NCBI GenBank assembly: GCA_043228905.1
Contig: JBHGNT010000010.1
Coordinates: 9,672,001 to 9,736,000 of the forward strand
Direction of reading: 5' to 3'
DNA: 64,000 bases
DNA from: Azolla caroliniana
Lineage: Eukaryota > Polypodiophyta
The translations under genes were made by a program, and so were the position numbers. Shown piece by piece: positions 31,279 to 43,550 of the stretch; position 1 is the stretch's first letter, and every line of letters begins with the position of its first letter. The notes beneath the pieces were generated by a model. That model searched no databases and was not told where the DNA came from. It saw nothing but the letters and a program-made list of their open reading frames with translations.

Positions 31279-32750
31279 GAAGACTTTCCTCCGCTTCATT
31301 TAGTTTAGACTCCACATTTCGTAATCAGGCCGACTATTCTTCGTCGGTCTGCTTGACGACCGACCACTCTGTGTGCATTTGGTCGGATGCCTTTGTTGCT
31401 CGTTTACAGACTTCGGCAATCTCTTTCGCTTCCTGAGTGGTTTTAGCCAATTCCTGATGAACTTTGACTAGAGTTGTATTGAGTCAGTCATATAGTAGAA
31501 ATTTGTTTGCATATACTCTGTGTCTATGTTGTAACGATTCTATCTTAAACTGTGTATAACCAATCAGTTGTGGTTGGCTTGGATCTTGTGTTGAACATAT
31601 ACTACAACTCGATCCGCTAGCATTCTAGGTGAGCTCACCTCGTCATGTAGGTGTATGCTCTGTACACTATTGTGTGTGACTCGTCAACGTTTCCCATCCT
31701 CCCACCTTACTACGGCTTGAGCAAGGTACCGAAGGAGAGAGTACCTAAACCCCATGTTACTAAGGGCAGTAACACTTTGGAGTCGAAAACTCTTTAGACT
31801 CTAAAGCTCATCAAAGTTGAAAGTTCTTTGGTGTTATTTAAAGCTCTTCAGACTTGAAAGCAAGGTGCTTCAGACTGGAAAGCAAGGTTCTTCATATTCG
31901 AAAACCCTCTAGAGTCAAAACCTCTCTAGAGTCGAAAGATCCCTAGAGTTGAACATTCTCTAGACTTGAAACCTCTCCAATGTCGAAAGATCCCTAAATT
32001 CGTTTAAAGACTTTCCTTCTCTTCCTTTAGTTTAGACTCCACATTTCGTAATCTAGCTGACAATTCTTCGTTGGTCGGCTTGACGACCGACCACTCTATG
32101 TGCATTTGGTCGGACGCCTTTGTTGCTCGTTTACAGACTTCAGCGATCTCTTTCGCTTCTTGAGTGGTTTTAGCCAATTCTTGATGAACTTTGACTAGAG
32201 TTGTCTTGAGTCAGTTGTATAGTAGAAATATGTTTGCATATACTCTATGTCTATGTCGTAATGGTTCTGTCTTAAACTGTGTATAACCAATCAGTTGTGG
32301 TTGGCTTAGATCTTGTGTTGAACAAATACTACAACTCGATCCGATAGCGTTCTAGGTGAGCTCACCTCATCATGTAGGTGTATGCTATGTACACTACTAT
32401 GTGTGACTCGTCAACGTTTCCCATCCTCCCACCTTACTACGGCTTGAGCAGGGTACCGAAGGAGAGAGTACCTAAACCCCATGTTATTAAGGGCGGTAAC
32501 ACTTCGGAGTCGAAAACTCTTTAGACTCTAAATCTCACCAAAGTCGAAAGCTCTTTGGTGTTATTTAAAGCTCTTTAGACTTGAAAGCAAGGCGCTTTAG
32601 ACTGGAAAGCAAGGTTCTTCAGAGTCAAAGGCTCACTAGATTCAAAAACCCTCTAGAGTCAAAACCTCTCTAGAGTCGAAAGATCACTAGACTTGAACAT
32701 TCTCTAGACTTGAAACCTCTCCAATGTCGAAAGATCCCTAAATTCGAAGG
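31279..32750. repeat. Direct tandem duplication, period about 727 bp
   Basis: AAGACTTTCCT at 31279 recurs at 32006, and the palindrome AGGTGAGCTCACCT at 31627 recurs at 32354, both 727 bp apart. The copies stay colinear to about 32005 and 32750 and differ by scattered substitutions and one small insertion near 32620. The 3' third of each is made of short repeats (CTCTAGAGTCGAAA and variants), which continue to 32945. No open frame is conserved between the copies. Confidence 0.85.
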
Positions 32751-32950
32751 TTCCCTAGAGTCAAAACCTCTCTATAGTCGAAAAAGCACTAGAGGCGAAG
32801 GTTCTCTAGAGTCACAACCTCTCCAGAACCTTCAACTATAGGGACAACCAAAAGATTCCTATAGTTCAAGGTTCTTTGAAGTGGGACACTCTTTAGAGTC
32901 AAAAGCTCTCGAGAGTCGAACACTCTTTAGAGTTGAAAGCTCCCTCATAT
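32751..32950. repeat. Short-repeat tract (CTAGAGTC-AAA motif)
   Basis: Degenerate copies of CTCTAGAGTCGAAAG, about 20 bp each, extend from the second 727-bp unit to 32945. The motif recurs also at 31780-32000 and 32500-32750. Confidence 0.7.
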
Positions 32951-35940
32951 GGGGGTTTGACATTTTACTCTCCTTCCCCCATTTGCCCTTGCGAGTAGAT
33001 CCTTGATTAATGTACGAGATTAAGCTTGAAACAAGATATTAACATAACAACATAGTATGAAAGATGGGTTACAAAATCTTAAGACGAAGGGAGCCTATTT
33101 TTAAGACGAAGGAAGATCCCTTTATAAGATAGGGCGTACAATGGTTTGAGGTGAATGATTACAATGGTGGAAACAACCGTTAACCGCTAGAATAAGTAAC
33201 AAAGAAAAAAATAGGATGGGGACGGTTGAAGCTTCCGATGCGAGGATCATACTAGTTTTTCCAAATCAAGAATTGGACCTACAAGCATACATCTATTTGT
33301 TAAATCATGTAAGACCGAATAACACAGTGCTTGCTTCCATTCACTCATTGTTCATCATGCCATTATATAGGCATACAAGAAACACAATGAAATTATTGGT
33401 TTATCAATAATAATTTTCATGAAGAAGTTAGAAGCAAAAGAAGATTAGAAATCAGCAGGAATTTAACCCACAACACCTTGTCTTGTGGAACCTAGCCCAC
33501 AAACATAGCAGCATTCACACTTCTGAGGACAAGGGAAACCTGCAAGTGTTTGAATCGACTTGAGGAATTCAAAGGGGAGCACACAAGGATTGAGCATGTG
33601 AAGAGGCCCTAACTAAAGAAGGCATGAGAATTCAACACCCAACTCAAGTCATGTTAAGAGCGAATGGGAACATGGCTCAGAAGGGTCAATTGCTCAAGTC
33701 ATTTGGTGTTAACCACATGAACATAACCCTTGAAAACCTGACCTCAGGACATGGGACGCTAATCGAATCAAACCCACTCACCCCAATTTACATGCAGCCG
33801 AAGAGAGTGTAAAGGGGAGTGCTTGTTTGTGTAGAATGCAGAACCTACAGACTTCGACCATGTGACATTCAAGCCCTCTCTTCTACCATGTTGAACCTTA
33901 GCTACATGGAGCCTTCGAGGCGTTCATCATTGTCTTGAGCTTTACCTTCAAGAATTCCGCGCTCGAGCTTTACCTCATCCTCAAACCTTGACTTAGATCT
34001 TACAAACCTCGAGTTCCCAACTCTCGACCCGAGGTTTGGGATCCAAGCCAAGCATTCACACTATGACTTTCTTTCACAAATACAAACATTCTACCTTTCA
34101 ATCCTCGAATCGAAGCATGGGCTGCAACCCAAACCTTACCCTTCCTCACCAAAATTGCATCTGTATACGTGCAACGTACACATAAGACACTTAACACATA
34201 CAAACTTTCCACCATTTTACCCTTCCTCACCAAATTTGCATCTGTATGCCTACACATAAGACACTTAACACATACAAACTTTCCACCATTAACCTTTCAA
34301 ATATGTGTGTGTGTGTATGTCTATACACACACACTCACTCACTCATCTAGCATGCTCATTTAAATACTTACTCAAAGACCTACATGTATATTTAAACATA
34401 AGAGTTACACTTAACCTTTACACATATTTTAATACATGCATATCCATATACTCACATACATTTCCATAAACACACATTACACATATCCCAACGACACTGG
34501 CATACTCATAATATGCGCGGGTTTGAATTCCAGCTCTGGCTAAATTATCATCCGAGAATTCCAAAACTTGACAAAGAGATATATATTTTTGCTCTAGTAT
34601 ACCAAAGTAATTCTCATTTACCTAGATCATGGAAAGGGCATGTTTTCAACTTATGTATTGAGTCAAACATTAATGCAATTATGATTTCTACATATTACAT
34701 TAAATTTGAGGGGAAATAAAATGAAGGGCAACTCCATTTTTGCAATAATTAATCATTTTACATAAGGTAAGGGAGATTAAGGTAAAGGATGATACGGTGG
34801 AGAAATCGTTGAGTTTCGGCATTGTAAGTCCACTAATGACAACATTCTCCTTCCTCATCATAGGCTTCCCTTGCACTCTTGTGATTTGCTATCTCATGAT
34901 AATCTATATATCGTTAAAACCTCAATGATTGACTCCCAAATTTTTGTGAACCAAAAAACAATGAGCTCTCTTGTTCATTAAATAGCATTGTGGATCTCTC
35001 TTGTTTGCTAGTGCTGCCTACACAAGTGATATGAGTTATGTCCATAAAATATTCAATGATAATTGTTGGTGCCATAAATAATGTTAGACTCGGTCATGGA
35101 CGTATCTTATCGTGGAGTATTTACTATATGTGTATCACAAAAGAAAATGACTCTCTAGTAATAATGATAACATATGTATCTCATCAAGTATTTATATTTT
35201 TTTATTAATTGACTTGAGACAATAAATTAAGAAATGTGATAAGAGTTATTACTGTAACTAGAAAATGTTAAGGTCTCCTATACCGGTATAATGTATTGAT
35301 TGCCAAAAAAAGATCTAAAGTTAAACTATAATTTATTTTCGTGGGGGTCTTTATGATTTTTGTCTCTTTCTTTGATTGTTTGGAAGACTTGTAGTGCTTC
35401 ATTAACTTTTCTCACCTTTCATCCTTGTGGGATCCATATTTTCCATACTCAACGGAGGTGGCAACTCAAATTGTGACAAAAGCTCATATCAACAAACAAA
35501 AAACTAGCATAAGATTGAGTCAATGCAACATGTTTTTTTTATTATGTCTCCATATCGTGACTATGTGAGGTCTAATAGATTAGATTCGGACATGTTGGTA
35601 TAACTATATTATGTTATACTCCCTTTTATGTATTAAAGGTGGTAGATTGGCAAGTGGTAGTAGAGAACCAACAAGAGAGCGAGCGAGCGAGTTAGTTAGG
35701 TAGTCTTAGTTAGGTAGTCGGGGGGCGAGCAAAAGTTAATATGCCAACCAAAAGTTTGGAATGATGGACTCAAATTGCAAAAAGAAGACGATGGGGGGCA
35801 TAGGAATGAAATCAACGCCACATACATACATATGATTGATTATGGTTGACCTATGTCATTGACCAGCTTGCCACTTGGTCATTGACTACTGACCAGAGGA
35901 GACTTCTTCTGTCTGTCTGTCTTCTCTGTTTCTCTTGTCT
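32951..35940. other. Intergenic stretch without a recognisable gene
   Basis: Only short, unrelated frames are present. 34137-34300 is a direct duplication of about 82 bp (CCCTTCCTCACCAAA ... CAAACTTTCCACCATT). A GT/CA tract lies near 34302-34345. 35640-35730 has repeated GAGCGAGCGAG and GTTAGGTAGTC. Nothing else stands out. Confidence 0.6.
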
Positions 35941-35945
35941 CTCTG

Positions 35946-35963
35946 CATATATGTATATGTATA
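35946..35963 (+). promoter_or_regulatory. TATA-type promoter of the 36034 gene
   Basis: CATATATGTATATGTATA lies about 70-90 bases before the ATG. The region between is a CA/GA-rich leader (ACAGAGACAGACACAGACA). A start near 35978-35995 would leave a 40-55 base 5' leader. Confidence 0.5.
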
Positions 35964-36033
35964 GGACACACACAGAAACAGAGACAGACACAGACACAGA
36001 GACACAGAGACAGACAGACCTTCAAAACCAGCC

Positions 36034-36660
36034 ATGGCAGCACACTCTCCATCTCCATCTCCTTCCTTCCTAATCAGATCCATCCTCCTCCTCCTCTTTC
36101 TCCTGCTGCTGCAGCTTCCTTCTCCATCGCTCTGCCAGTCACCATCCCCATCTCTTACCTTTGACGACGACTTTACCTCCTCCTCCTTCTCTTCCTCCCC
36201 TCCTCCAGCATATGATTCTGAGAGCTCAGGACCTAGCGATGCTGCTGCGACCACTTCTTTGTACGATTCAGGAGATGACTTCACATCCCCTTCAGCCCCT
36301 GCTCCATTTGATTCTGAAACCACTGATTATGCACCCACTTCTTCCTATGATTCCGAAACCTATCCTCCTCCTCCTCCTGCTGCGGATTCCAATTATTCTA
36401 CCCCCATGGAAGACCCCCAATTTCTTCCTCCTCCTGCCATGGCTCCTTCTCCCACTTCACCATCTGCGTCTGCACCATCTGCTCCTGCTCCTTCTCATGT
36501 ACCTTCCTCATCTAATTCCACCGCATCCTCTCGTTCATCCGGCCCCACCGTGAATGTGAAGATCAGCATCTCCGTCGGATCAATCGTCGGTGGTTCCACT
36601 GTCATCAGCCTCATCATCTTCCTGCTCAACTGGTTTAGAAAACGCAGACATGAAAAATGA
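36034..36660 (+). CDS. Proline/serine-rich type I membrane protein, arabinogalactan/extensin-like
   Basis: An intact 208-codon frame with a strong start (GCCATGGC). Residues 15-35 (FLIRSILLLLFLLLLQLPS) are a signal peptide. Residues 36-175 are extracellular and rich in Pro, Ser, Ala, Asp and Tyr. They contain YDSE/YDSG/FDSE repeats, a PPPPPAADS block, and SAPSAPAPS runs suited to hydroxyproline O-glycosylation; Asn sites NYST and NSTA are also visible. Residues about 178-201 are hydrophobic (GSIVGGSTVISLIIFLLNWF) and are followed by the basic tail RKRRHEK, so the chain is anchored with a short cytosolic end. It probably acts at the plasma membrane and cell wall. No catalytic domain is seen. 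It is the only unbroken host-like gene in the window. Confidence 0.75.
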   Translation: MAAHSPSPSPSFLIRSILLLLFLLLLQLPSPSLCQSPSPSLTFDDDFTSSSFSSSPPPAYDSESSGPSDAAATTSLYDSGDDFTSPSAPAPFDSETTDYAPTSSYDSETYPPPPPAADSNYSTPMEDPQFLPPPAMAPSPTSPSASAPSAPAPSHVPSSSNSTASSRSSGPTVNVKISISVGSIVGGSTVISLIIFLLNWFRKRRHEK

Positions 36661-39132
36661 CATTTGTGTTGTTGTTGGGGATTTAATGATGCAATTTAGA
36701 AGAAGAAGAAGAAGAAGAACTGCTGCTCTTTTGCTCTTCTCTTTCATCAACACTTCCTCCTTCTCTAATCCTTGCTTCTCATCCTCCTTTCTTCTCTTTT
36801 TCTCTTACACAAGCCATTGATGATTGATTTTTTGAAGGGTTTTTAAGTTTTTTAACCATAGAAGTGTGCTTCTACTTCAAATGTAGACTTCCCACTTGTC
36901 CGTCCACTACATAATGCCATTGACTACGCCCGCACTACATGCCTTAACTCACCGGTCATGAGAAGCTATCGTGGACCACAAAATGAACCACGATAAAACC
37001 ATGAACATATAAATCATTGGTGTCTTGCGGGCTTTGTATGGAGAGCAAATGTTATCATTGCTGAGCTTTTTGGCTATCAATTAGTTCTCGCAAGCTTTGA
37101 TTCAAGAAAGCTATGAGGATTATAATTAGTTAATTGAATAAGTTTTACTTAGGGCATGTTCTAAAGATGCCTCAAAATGTATAAACCAGAATTTTGCTAT
37201 TTAACAAGTATCATATGAAAACTAAGCACAATTTTGTGCATCACCTCCTTGTCGATGGTGTTCATGGTTGCTTTTCACATCGAACCTTTATCGTTATCAT
37301 TATGATTATTGAAGCCAAGTTTGTCATTATGGTTATTGCTACCTATTCGTTGTACCCAACACACAATGTAAGTTATTGTAATTCGCATTCATGGCTCTAT
37401 TTCCATGAAACTCCTCAACCAAACAACAAAAGTGTTTTGTTTCTTCTCTTTGAATAAATAAGGGTTTGCATACATACATACAATCACACTCAATCGGGCA
37501 AATCTATTCCCTAGAGCTCTTGTTGAAACCTCACTGAAATACAGGCATGTCCTTGCTCAGTCGCATTTTTTCCCCTCTACCTCTAAAATAAATTATGGTT
37601 TATGTATATACACATAATACGCATACGCATACATATATACACTTCGACACATGTATTGCACTAAAATGCACTTGACATTCCTATACATATGAATACACAT
37701 GCTCACCCAAACAAACTCACGCGAACACTCACGAACTATTCCACCTATAATACAAAAACTTATTCATATATTTACACGCTTTTTTTTTATAAGTATATCA
37801 TTCATTAGTGTAAGCAATTTACATTGTTTCGATTCTCAAATGATCCATGAAGGGAATAACCATCTTGGTGGCCGAAAGTGCCAAAAAGAATTATCATCCT
37901 TAGAGGACGTAATCTTTCCATAGAGTAAGAAACTAATGGTGTTGAGTAGCTTTATCATTAGGATCTCCAATAAGACAATTCCATTGTCCTTTTAAAGTAT
38001 GGACAATGTCTAGCCAAATAATACATACCATTCCAACCGGCTGCGCTCCAGCTTAATATATAGTGGTACTACTCAATAAATAACTCCCATAATGGTTGCA
38101 CCTCCTTACTTCCTCCTAAAAAGTGCATGGACAATAATCGAAGTACACGAACTATTCTAGAATTAGTGTTAAAACCATGGTCCATAGCTTCAACGTCATA
38201 GTTAAAAATAGAATGGACAAGCATGTCCAAACCACCATGTTTCATGTGAATACCAATGGAGAAAAGTAGCTGGCAAATATTGTTAGGAGGAGTTTCCATT
38301 CCAATTAATTGAGACTCAAGGCAATCCCATAGACCATGTTTTTGAGTTTCAGCTTGCAAATGATGACTTTTATACACTTACACACAAACCTACAAGTAAA
38401 TAAAAACTTAAAACATATTTTTATGCACATCATATTATACAAAAGCTTATACAACTAAACATACATATATATTTATATATTAACACTTTCATGTACAGAC
38501 ACACATTCATGAATAATTTGAGAAGCTCATGTGCATTCCAATTAGCATAGAATAGATGTTTTATTGTCCATAATGAGGCTATTACTTTGGAGTAAAATCT
38601 CTCTACGTGAAAATAATTCCCACACATATGTGCTCACCCTTCTTGGTGGACATTTGAGTATGACATTTACATTATCATGCTCGTCTAACAAGTCATCATA
38701 TTTCTTGCAAATTACCTTACACGTTGACCATGTGATCAATAAGCGATATTCATCCTCCTCTAGGTTTCCACTACATACCTACAATATATTCATATTTGGG
38801 TGACAATGCCATGATGTTACGTGAACACCTAACTTGTGTGAGTGTGTTTTAAAAAGTGTTATAGCTCACATTATGGCATGTTTATTTTATATTGGGACCA
38901 ACAATGTGGGTTAATATTTGTAATGTAATATTCCACTTTTGACATTGTAGCATCTTGCCACCTCATCTTTATTGCCTCTAGTAATTAGTCCTTTTAGTCC
39001 AACACTTGATAGTCACATACTTCGTACCATCACTTGAGACCTCCAATTGAGCTATCGTAAGTGAGGCTTAAGATCCTTAAATGTTATCCTTGTAACCAAT
39101 CTTTGATCGAACCTTAAATATTCTTTAATAAT
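36661..39132. other. Intergenic stretch downstream of the 36034 gene
   Basis: A (GAA)n tract (about 36699-36717) lies in the probable 3' untranslated region. Minus-strand frames at 38377-38069 and 38739-38542 (LECT and CKVICKKYDDLLDEHDN regions) show no family I recognise and no splice support. The rest is AT-rich. Confidence 0.5.
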
Positions 39133-39137
39133 GTTAT

Positions 39138-39529
39138 TGTAGAAAGTAGCGCGGGGAAGCAAGTATGAAGACCGAACAGAAAGGAGGAAACTCAGGTTTA
39201 ATGGAGAGCTTGAGCTTACACAGTATACGCGGGAGAGACAGAGAGAGAGAGAGAAACACAAAAACTATATTCCACAATAATACTCAATCTGTACATAAGA
39301 CGTGCTTCAGTGAACACTTTTATACAAGTCCTAGAAGGACTGACCGAAGTACTGACAATACTTCAATGCTCATTAAGAGCTCCTACACTAACTCCCAAAT
39401 ATATTCCTCACGGAATATCTTTCCTAACGGCTTCCCGGTTTACGCACTCGGCCTAACCGATCGGTCCCAACCGATCCGGTCCTCAGCTTCTTCAGCCGAT
39501 CCAGCCGATGTTGAGCTTGTCTCTCAACA
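39138..39529 (-). repeat. 3' LTR of copia C
   Basis: 392 bp, minus-strand ends TGTTGAGAGACAAG and CTTTCTACA. The polypurine tract TTGAGGGGGAG lies at 39530-39540. The LTR contains a GA/CT tract and the repeated GATCGGTCCCAACCGATCCGG region. Confidence 0.95.
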
Positions 39530-40546
39530 CTCCCCCTCAAGCTCAACTTGAGGCTCTTCGGGATCTTCACAGCTCCGGTTCCTCCTGGCTTCACGCCTCG
39601 CTTGCGCTCCTCGACCTGTTCGACTTTGCGCACTTCGACCCTTACGGTCGGCTTGTCTGCTCATGTGACCCTTATCAGCTCTTCTGCTGTTGCGGTGTCG
39701 ACACTTCTTCTGCTGCCTTTTCTTCCGCTTGGGCCTTGGTTGATTCAACGTGTCTGAATCAAACATCCGAACCAACTCGGCTACTTCCGATCGGTTTTCG
39801 CTCTCGTTCGAGTTGGCTGTCTCCAACTCGTCTTCGGTCTTCTCGCCCTCGATTGCGTCATCTCCCCCATGCGTGGTTGGCTTCGGCTCTCTCCTTCGGC
39901 TGCTCCCCTTCTGTCCGCTTTCGGACTTTTCCGTGGGTCCGCCCTCGGCTTCTTCAGCCGATCCGAAGTCCAACTCGACAACCGAGTCAACCGACTCGGA
40001 CTCGGTGTCGCGGTCTCCGCTCCTTTCCTGCTGCCTTGCTTGGTCGTTCGGGACTGTTCTCCCCCTCAAGGTTGGCACGTCGAGGTGACGCAACCCGAGC
40101 GCACCTGAGAATTGCCGCAACTTGTCCAGACCAAGAGGCTTTGTGAAGATGTTGGCAGTCTGCCGATCCGTCAGCACATACTGAAGTTCGACTTCACCGG
40201 AAAGGACACGCTCATGAACGAAATGGTAGTGCACCTCAATGTGCTTGGTCCATGCGTGGAAAACGGGGTTCTTCGTGAGCTGGATGCTGCTGAGGTTGTC
40301 GCAGTAGATCGTCGTCGGATCTGACACCTCCACCTGCAGGTCCTTAAGTAGCCGCTTCAACCATATGGCTTCGCATGTTGCGACAGCCGCTCCTCAGTAC
40401 TCAACTTCGGTGCTCGACAATGCAACTGTCGGTTGTTTCTTACTGCTCCACGCGATCGCGGCACTCCCGAGGGAGAACACGTATCCGGACGTGGATCGGT
40501 GATCGGCGGCGTGGCCAGCCCAATCAGCATCGGTGTAGCCGATTAA
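39524..40546 (-). pseudogene. RNase H of copia C with a long charged C-terminal extension
   Basis: In the same frame as the RT but separated by TAG (40549) and interrupted by TGA (40396). [20 protein letters not shown] and ALSSTEVEY open RNase H; TTIYCDN-type and HAWTKHIEVHYHFVHERVL motifs close it. The usual ending (LGLRHLDVPTLRG) is followed by about 165 extra residues: an acidic Ser/Glu stretch, then a basic one (RPKRKKRQQKKCRHRNSRRA). The frame reads through the polypurine tract, and its stop codon is the TGTTGA that opens the LTR. Confidence 0.8.
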
Positions 40547-42320
40547 CTATGCGGCTGCACCAGTCCGATATAGCAGTCTGTGGTCCTTAGTGCCACTTAC
40601 GTACCGCAGTATGCATTGCGCACACTGAAGGTGCTCCTCGGTAGGTCGCACCATGAACTGACTGATCACTCCGACCGGATAACTGAGGTCGGGTTGGGTG
40701 ATGGTCAAGTATATGAGGCTTCCGACAATTTGTCGGAACCTCGTCGGGTCGCATACCTTTCCCGTATTGGGACGAAGCTTGATGGTTCTGTCCAGAGGAG
40801 TCGAGACGGACTTACAATCGGCCATCCCGAATTTGAAGCGCATAGTCAGCACATAATGACGTTGGCTGATCAATATGCCTTCGGGGGTACGGATCACTTC
40901 AATCCCGAGGAAGTAATGAAGGTCCCCCAGATCCTTCATGTCGAACGATGCCGCAAGCTGGATCTTCACGCGGTCGATTTCTCCTAGGTCGGCGCTGGTG
41001 ATGACCAAGTCATGAACATATAGCAAAATACTAACCGGTCCGAGTCGACCTTTCCGGATGAATAGGGAAGAGTCCGATTTTGACGTGACGAAGCCCATCC
41101 GACGCAGTTGTTGCGTGATCTTCGCGTTCCAGGCACGCGAGGCTTGCTTCAGTCCGTAAAGGGACTTCTTTAGTCGGCATATTGCCGAGGAGTTCGTTCC
41201 AGAGTGAAATCCGGGGCGTTGTACCATGTACACCTGTTCCTCAAGGTCACCTTGCAGGAATGCATTCATTACATCCATCTGATGTAAGTGCCACCCCTTC
41301 ACTGCCGCCACTACGAGCAAAACACGGACGGTCGTCATTTTCGCGACCGGTGCAAACGTCTCATCGTAGTCGATGCCGTGTTTCTGCGCGTAGCCCTTTG
41401 CCACTAGCCGAGCCTTGTACCGGTTGACCGAGCCATCAGTGTTGTACTTGACCTTGTACACCCACCTACACCCGATCGGTTTTACCCCTGTTGGTGCGTC
41501 AACCAGGTCCCAGGTCTCGTTCTCCGCCAATGCGTGCATCTCCTCCTCCATCGCGGCACACCAATTCGCGTCTTTAGCCACTTCTGCGTAGCTCTCCGGC
41601 TCACGCACTTCCGCTACACGGGTCATGTACGCATAATGATGCGCCATGTACTCGTTATATCCGAACCGCAAAACAGGATTCTTCGGGTGGGTAGATCGGC
41701 GTAATCTCACATTAGCCGATGTCGAGGCCTTCTCGGTCGACGCGGTCTTCATCTTTAAAGACCCGTCACCGGTTCCCTCGGAGTCGGACTCGCGTCGGTC
41801 TGACTCGTTCCTTTCCGTGCCGGAATCCGACACCTTCTTCTTCCCTTTCTCTTTGCGCGTAAGCCGTCTCCTCGGCTTCCTGCGTGGGGAATGCACGGCC
41901 AAGTCTCCACTACTCGCCGGCTCTTCATCGGACCGGTCATACCGACTCAGTCGTCCAATCGGTCCACTTAACTGGAGTGAAATCGGACTCTCTTCGCAGG
42001 TCTCGATTTCGGGCTCATCCAGAGGCATCTCGGCTTCGCTGACCTCATCGTCAGAGCTCGGATTGGAGTCGAGGTTCCTAGTCGGGGGCAGGTACCAGGA
42101 CGTGGACTCGTCAAACACAACGTCACGGCTGACACGCGCTTGTTTGGTGCGAGGGTTATAGCACTTATAACCCTTCTGCTCGTCCGAGTAACCGACCAAG
42201 ATGCATTTCTCGGCCTTTGCGTCCAGCTTCCTCCTTTTCTCCTTTGGTATATGCACATACGCAATGCTACCGAACACCCTCAAGTGTCGCAAGTTCGGCT
42301 TCGTTCCGAAATATAGCTCT
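40547..42320 (-). pseudogene. Reverse transcriptase of copia C, with altered catalytic motif
   Basis: LYFGTKPNLRHLRVFGSIAY (end of integrase) is followed by a Ser/Asp/Glu-rich linker and the RVT_2 domain: GCRWVYKVKYNTDGSVNRYK, GIDYDETFAPVAKMTTVRVL, DVMNAFLQGDLEEQVYM and SLYGLKQASRAWNAKI. The catalytic motif reads LLYVHDLVITS, His for the first Asp of YVDD (codon at 41014-41012, one-base change), which should abolish polymerase activity. The frame is otherwise open for over 600 codons. Confidence 0.9.
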
Positions 42321-43550
42321 GGATGTATACTGCGGTCCTTACCGCCTCGGCCCAGTAGAACTTGGGCAAGCTCTTCTCCTCCAGCATTGCCCGTGCCGCT
42401 TCCACAACTGACCGATTCTTCCTCTCGGCCACGCCGTTCTGCTCCAGCGTGTATCTGCAACTGGATTCTCGCCGAATTCCCATTTGTTGTAGATAACCGT
42501 TGAATTGACCGGAAAAGTACTCTTTCCCGCCATCCGACCGCATGCACTTGATCTTTCGTCCCGTCTCCGTTTCCACGAACCCTTTCAGGTCCCAAAAGCA
42601 GTTGAAGACTTCGCTCTTCCTCTCAATGAGGTAGATCCACGTGTGCCGCGTGTGGTCGTCGATGAAGGAGACGAAATATCGGCTCCCGCCAAGAGTAACG
42701 TTTTGTGCCGGCCCCCATACATCGGAGTGTATAAGGTCGAGCTTGTTCCGGCTCTGGTTTCGCTCGTTGGGGAAGGGAAGTCGGTGTTGTTTCCCGAGCT
42801 GGCAGGCTTCACAAATTTGTGCCTTTCGACCACTAAATTTGGGCAATCCGAACACTACCTGTTTCGATTGCAGATCTTGAAGCCGCTGGTAGTTGACGTG
42901 GCCTATCCGGTTGTGCCACAAGTCGATGTCCGACTCGGATTTTTGTCCCTTCACGAACATTGCGGTGCTGCCGTCAGTGGAGTCGAGGATGAACATCCTC
43001 CCGTCTCTGCGCCCTTGCGCAATCACACGGCCTTCTTCCTCAATGAAGCACCCGAGGTGTGTAAACTGAACCTCCATCCCTTGGTCGACGATCTGTCCGA
43101 CCGAGACCAAGTTTTTCATGATTGTCGGAACGTGCAACACGTTCATCAGTTTCCCTTTCTGCCCGACATGGCTAAGGGGAACTTCTTCGACATTCGCGAT
43201 CGGATGCGGATTGTCGTCTCCTGTTGCGACTACTCCAAGTTGTATCGGTTTTTCAAGGTACGAGAACCACTCCTTATGGCTCGTCATGTGGTTTGACGCG
43301 CCGGAGTCTACGTACCACACCTCGTCCGATCTCGGGGTGGTCTGTTTCATTGAGTTTGCTTCGTGTCTCGTCACGAAGGCTGACCATTCTCCATCTCTCC
43401 CGGAGTCTTCGGCGTAGTGCGATCGCTGCCGATTTCCCTTGCCGGTATGTCTGGAGCCGTTTCCGGAACCGGTTCTCTCCAAATCGGCGCGCTACTTCCA
43501 GCACTCGCTTTCCTTGTGGCCTTTCTTGCCACAGTACCAGCACTCCACGA
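42280..43550 (-). pseudogene. Zinc knuckle, protease and integrase of copia C
   Basis: A CCHC knuckle (CWYCGKKGHKESEC, about 43542-43501) is followed by an in-frame TAG at 43494. From 43482 the frame gives the protease active site VWYVDSGASNHMTSHKEW, then the Gag-pre-integrase zinc segment (LWHNRIGHVNYQRLQ, ICEACQLGKQHRL). The integrase core shows LDLIHSDVWGP, CMRSDGGKEYF and QNGVAERKN, giving the D, D, E triad. After AVYIQ about 15 codons are lost and the frame shifts, so integrase and RT are disconnected. Confidence 0.88.

Noticed and set aside
38069-38739. Minus-strand frames as a host gene
   Set aside because: No start context, splice sites in phase or known domain; they are no longer than expected by chance here.
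39508-40146. Plus-strand frame across copia C RNase H
   Set aside because: Mirror of the charged C-terminal extension; Ser/Arg/Leu-rich shadow without motifs.
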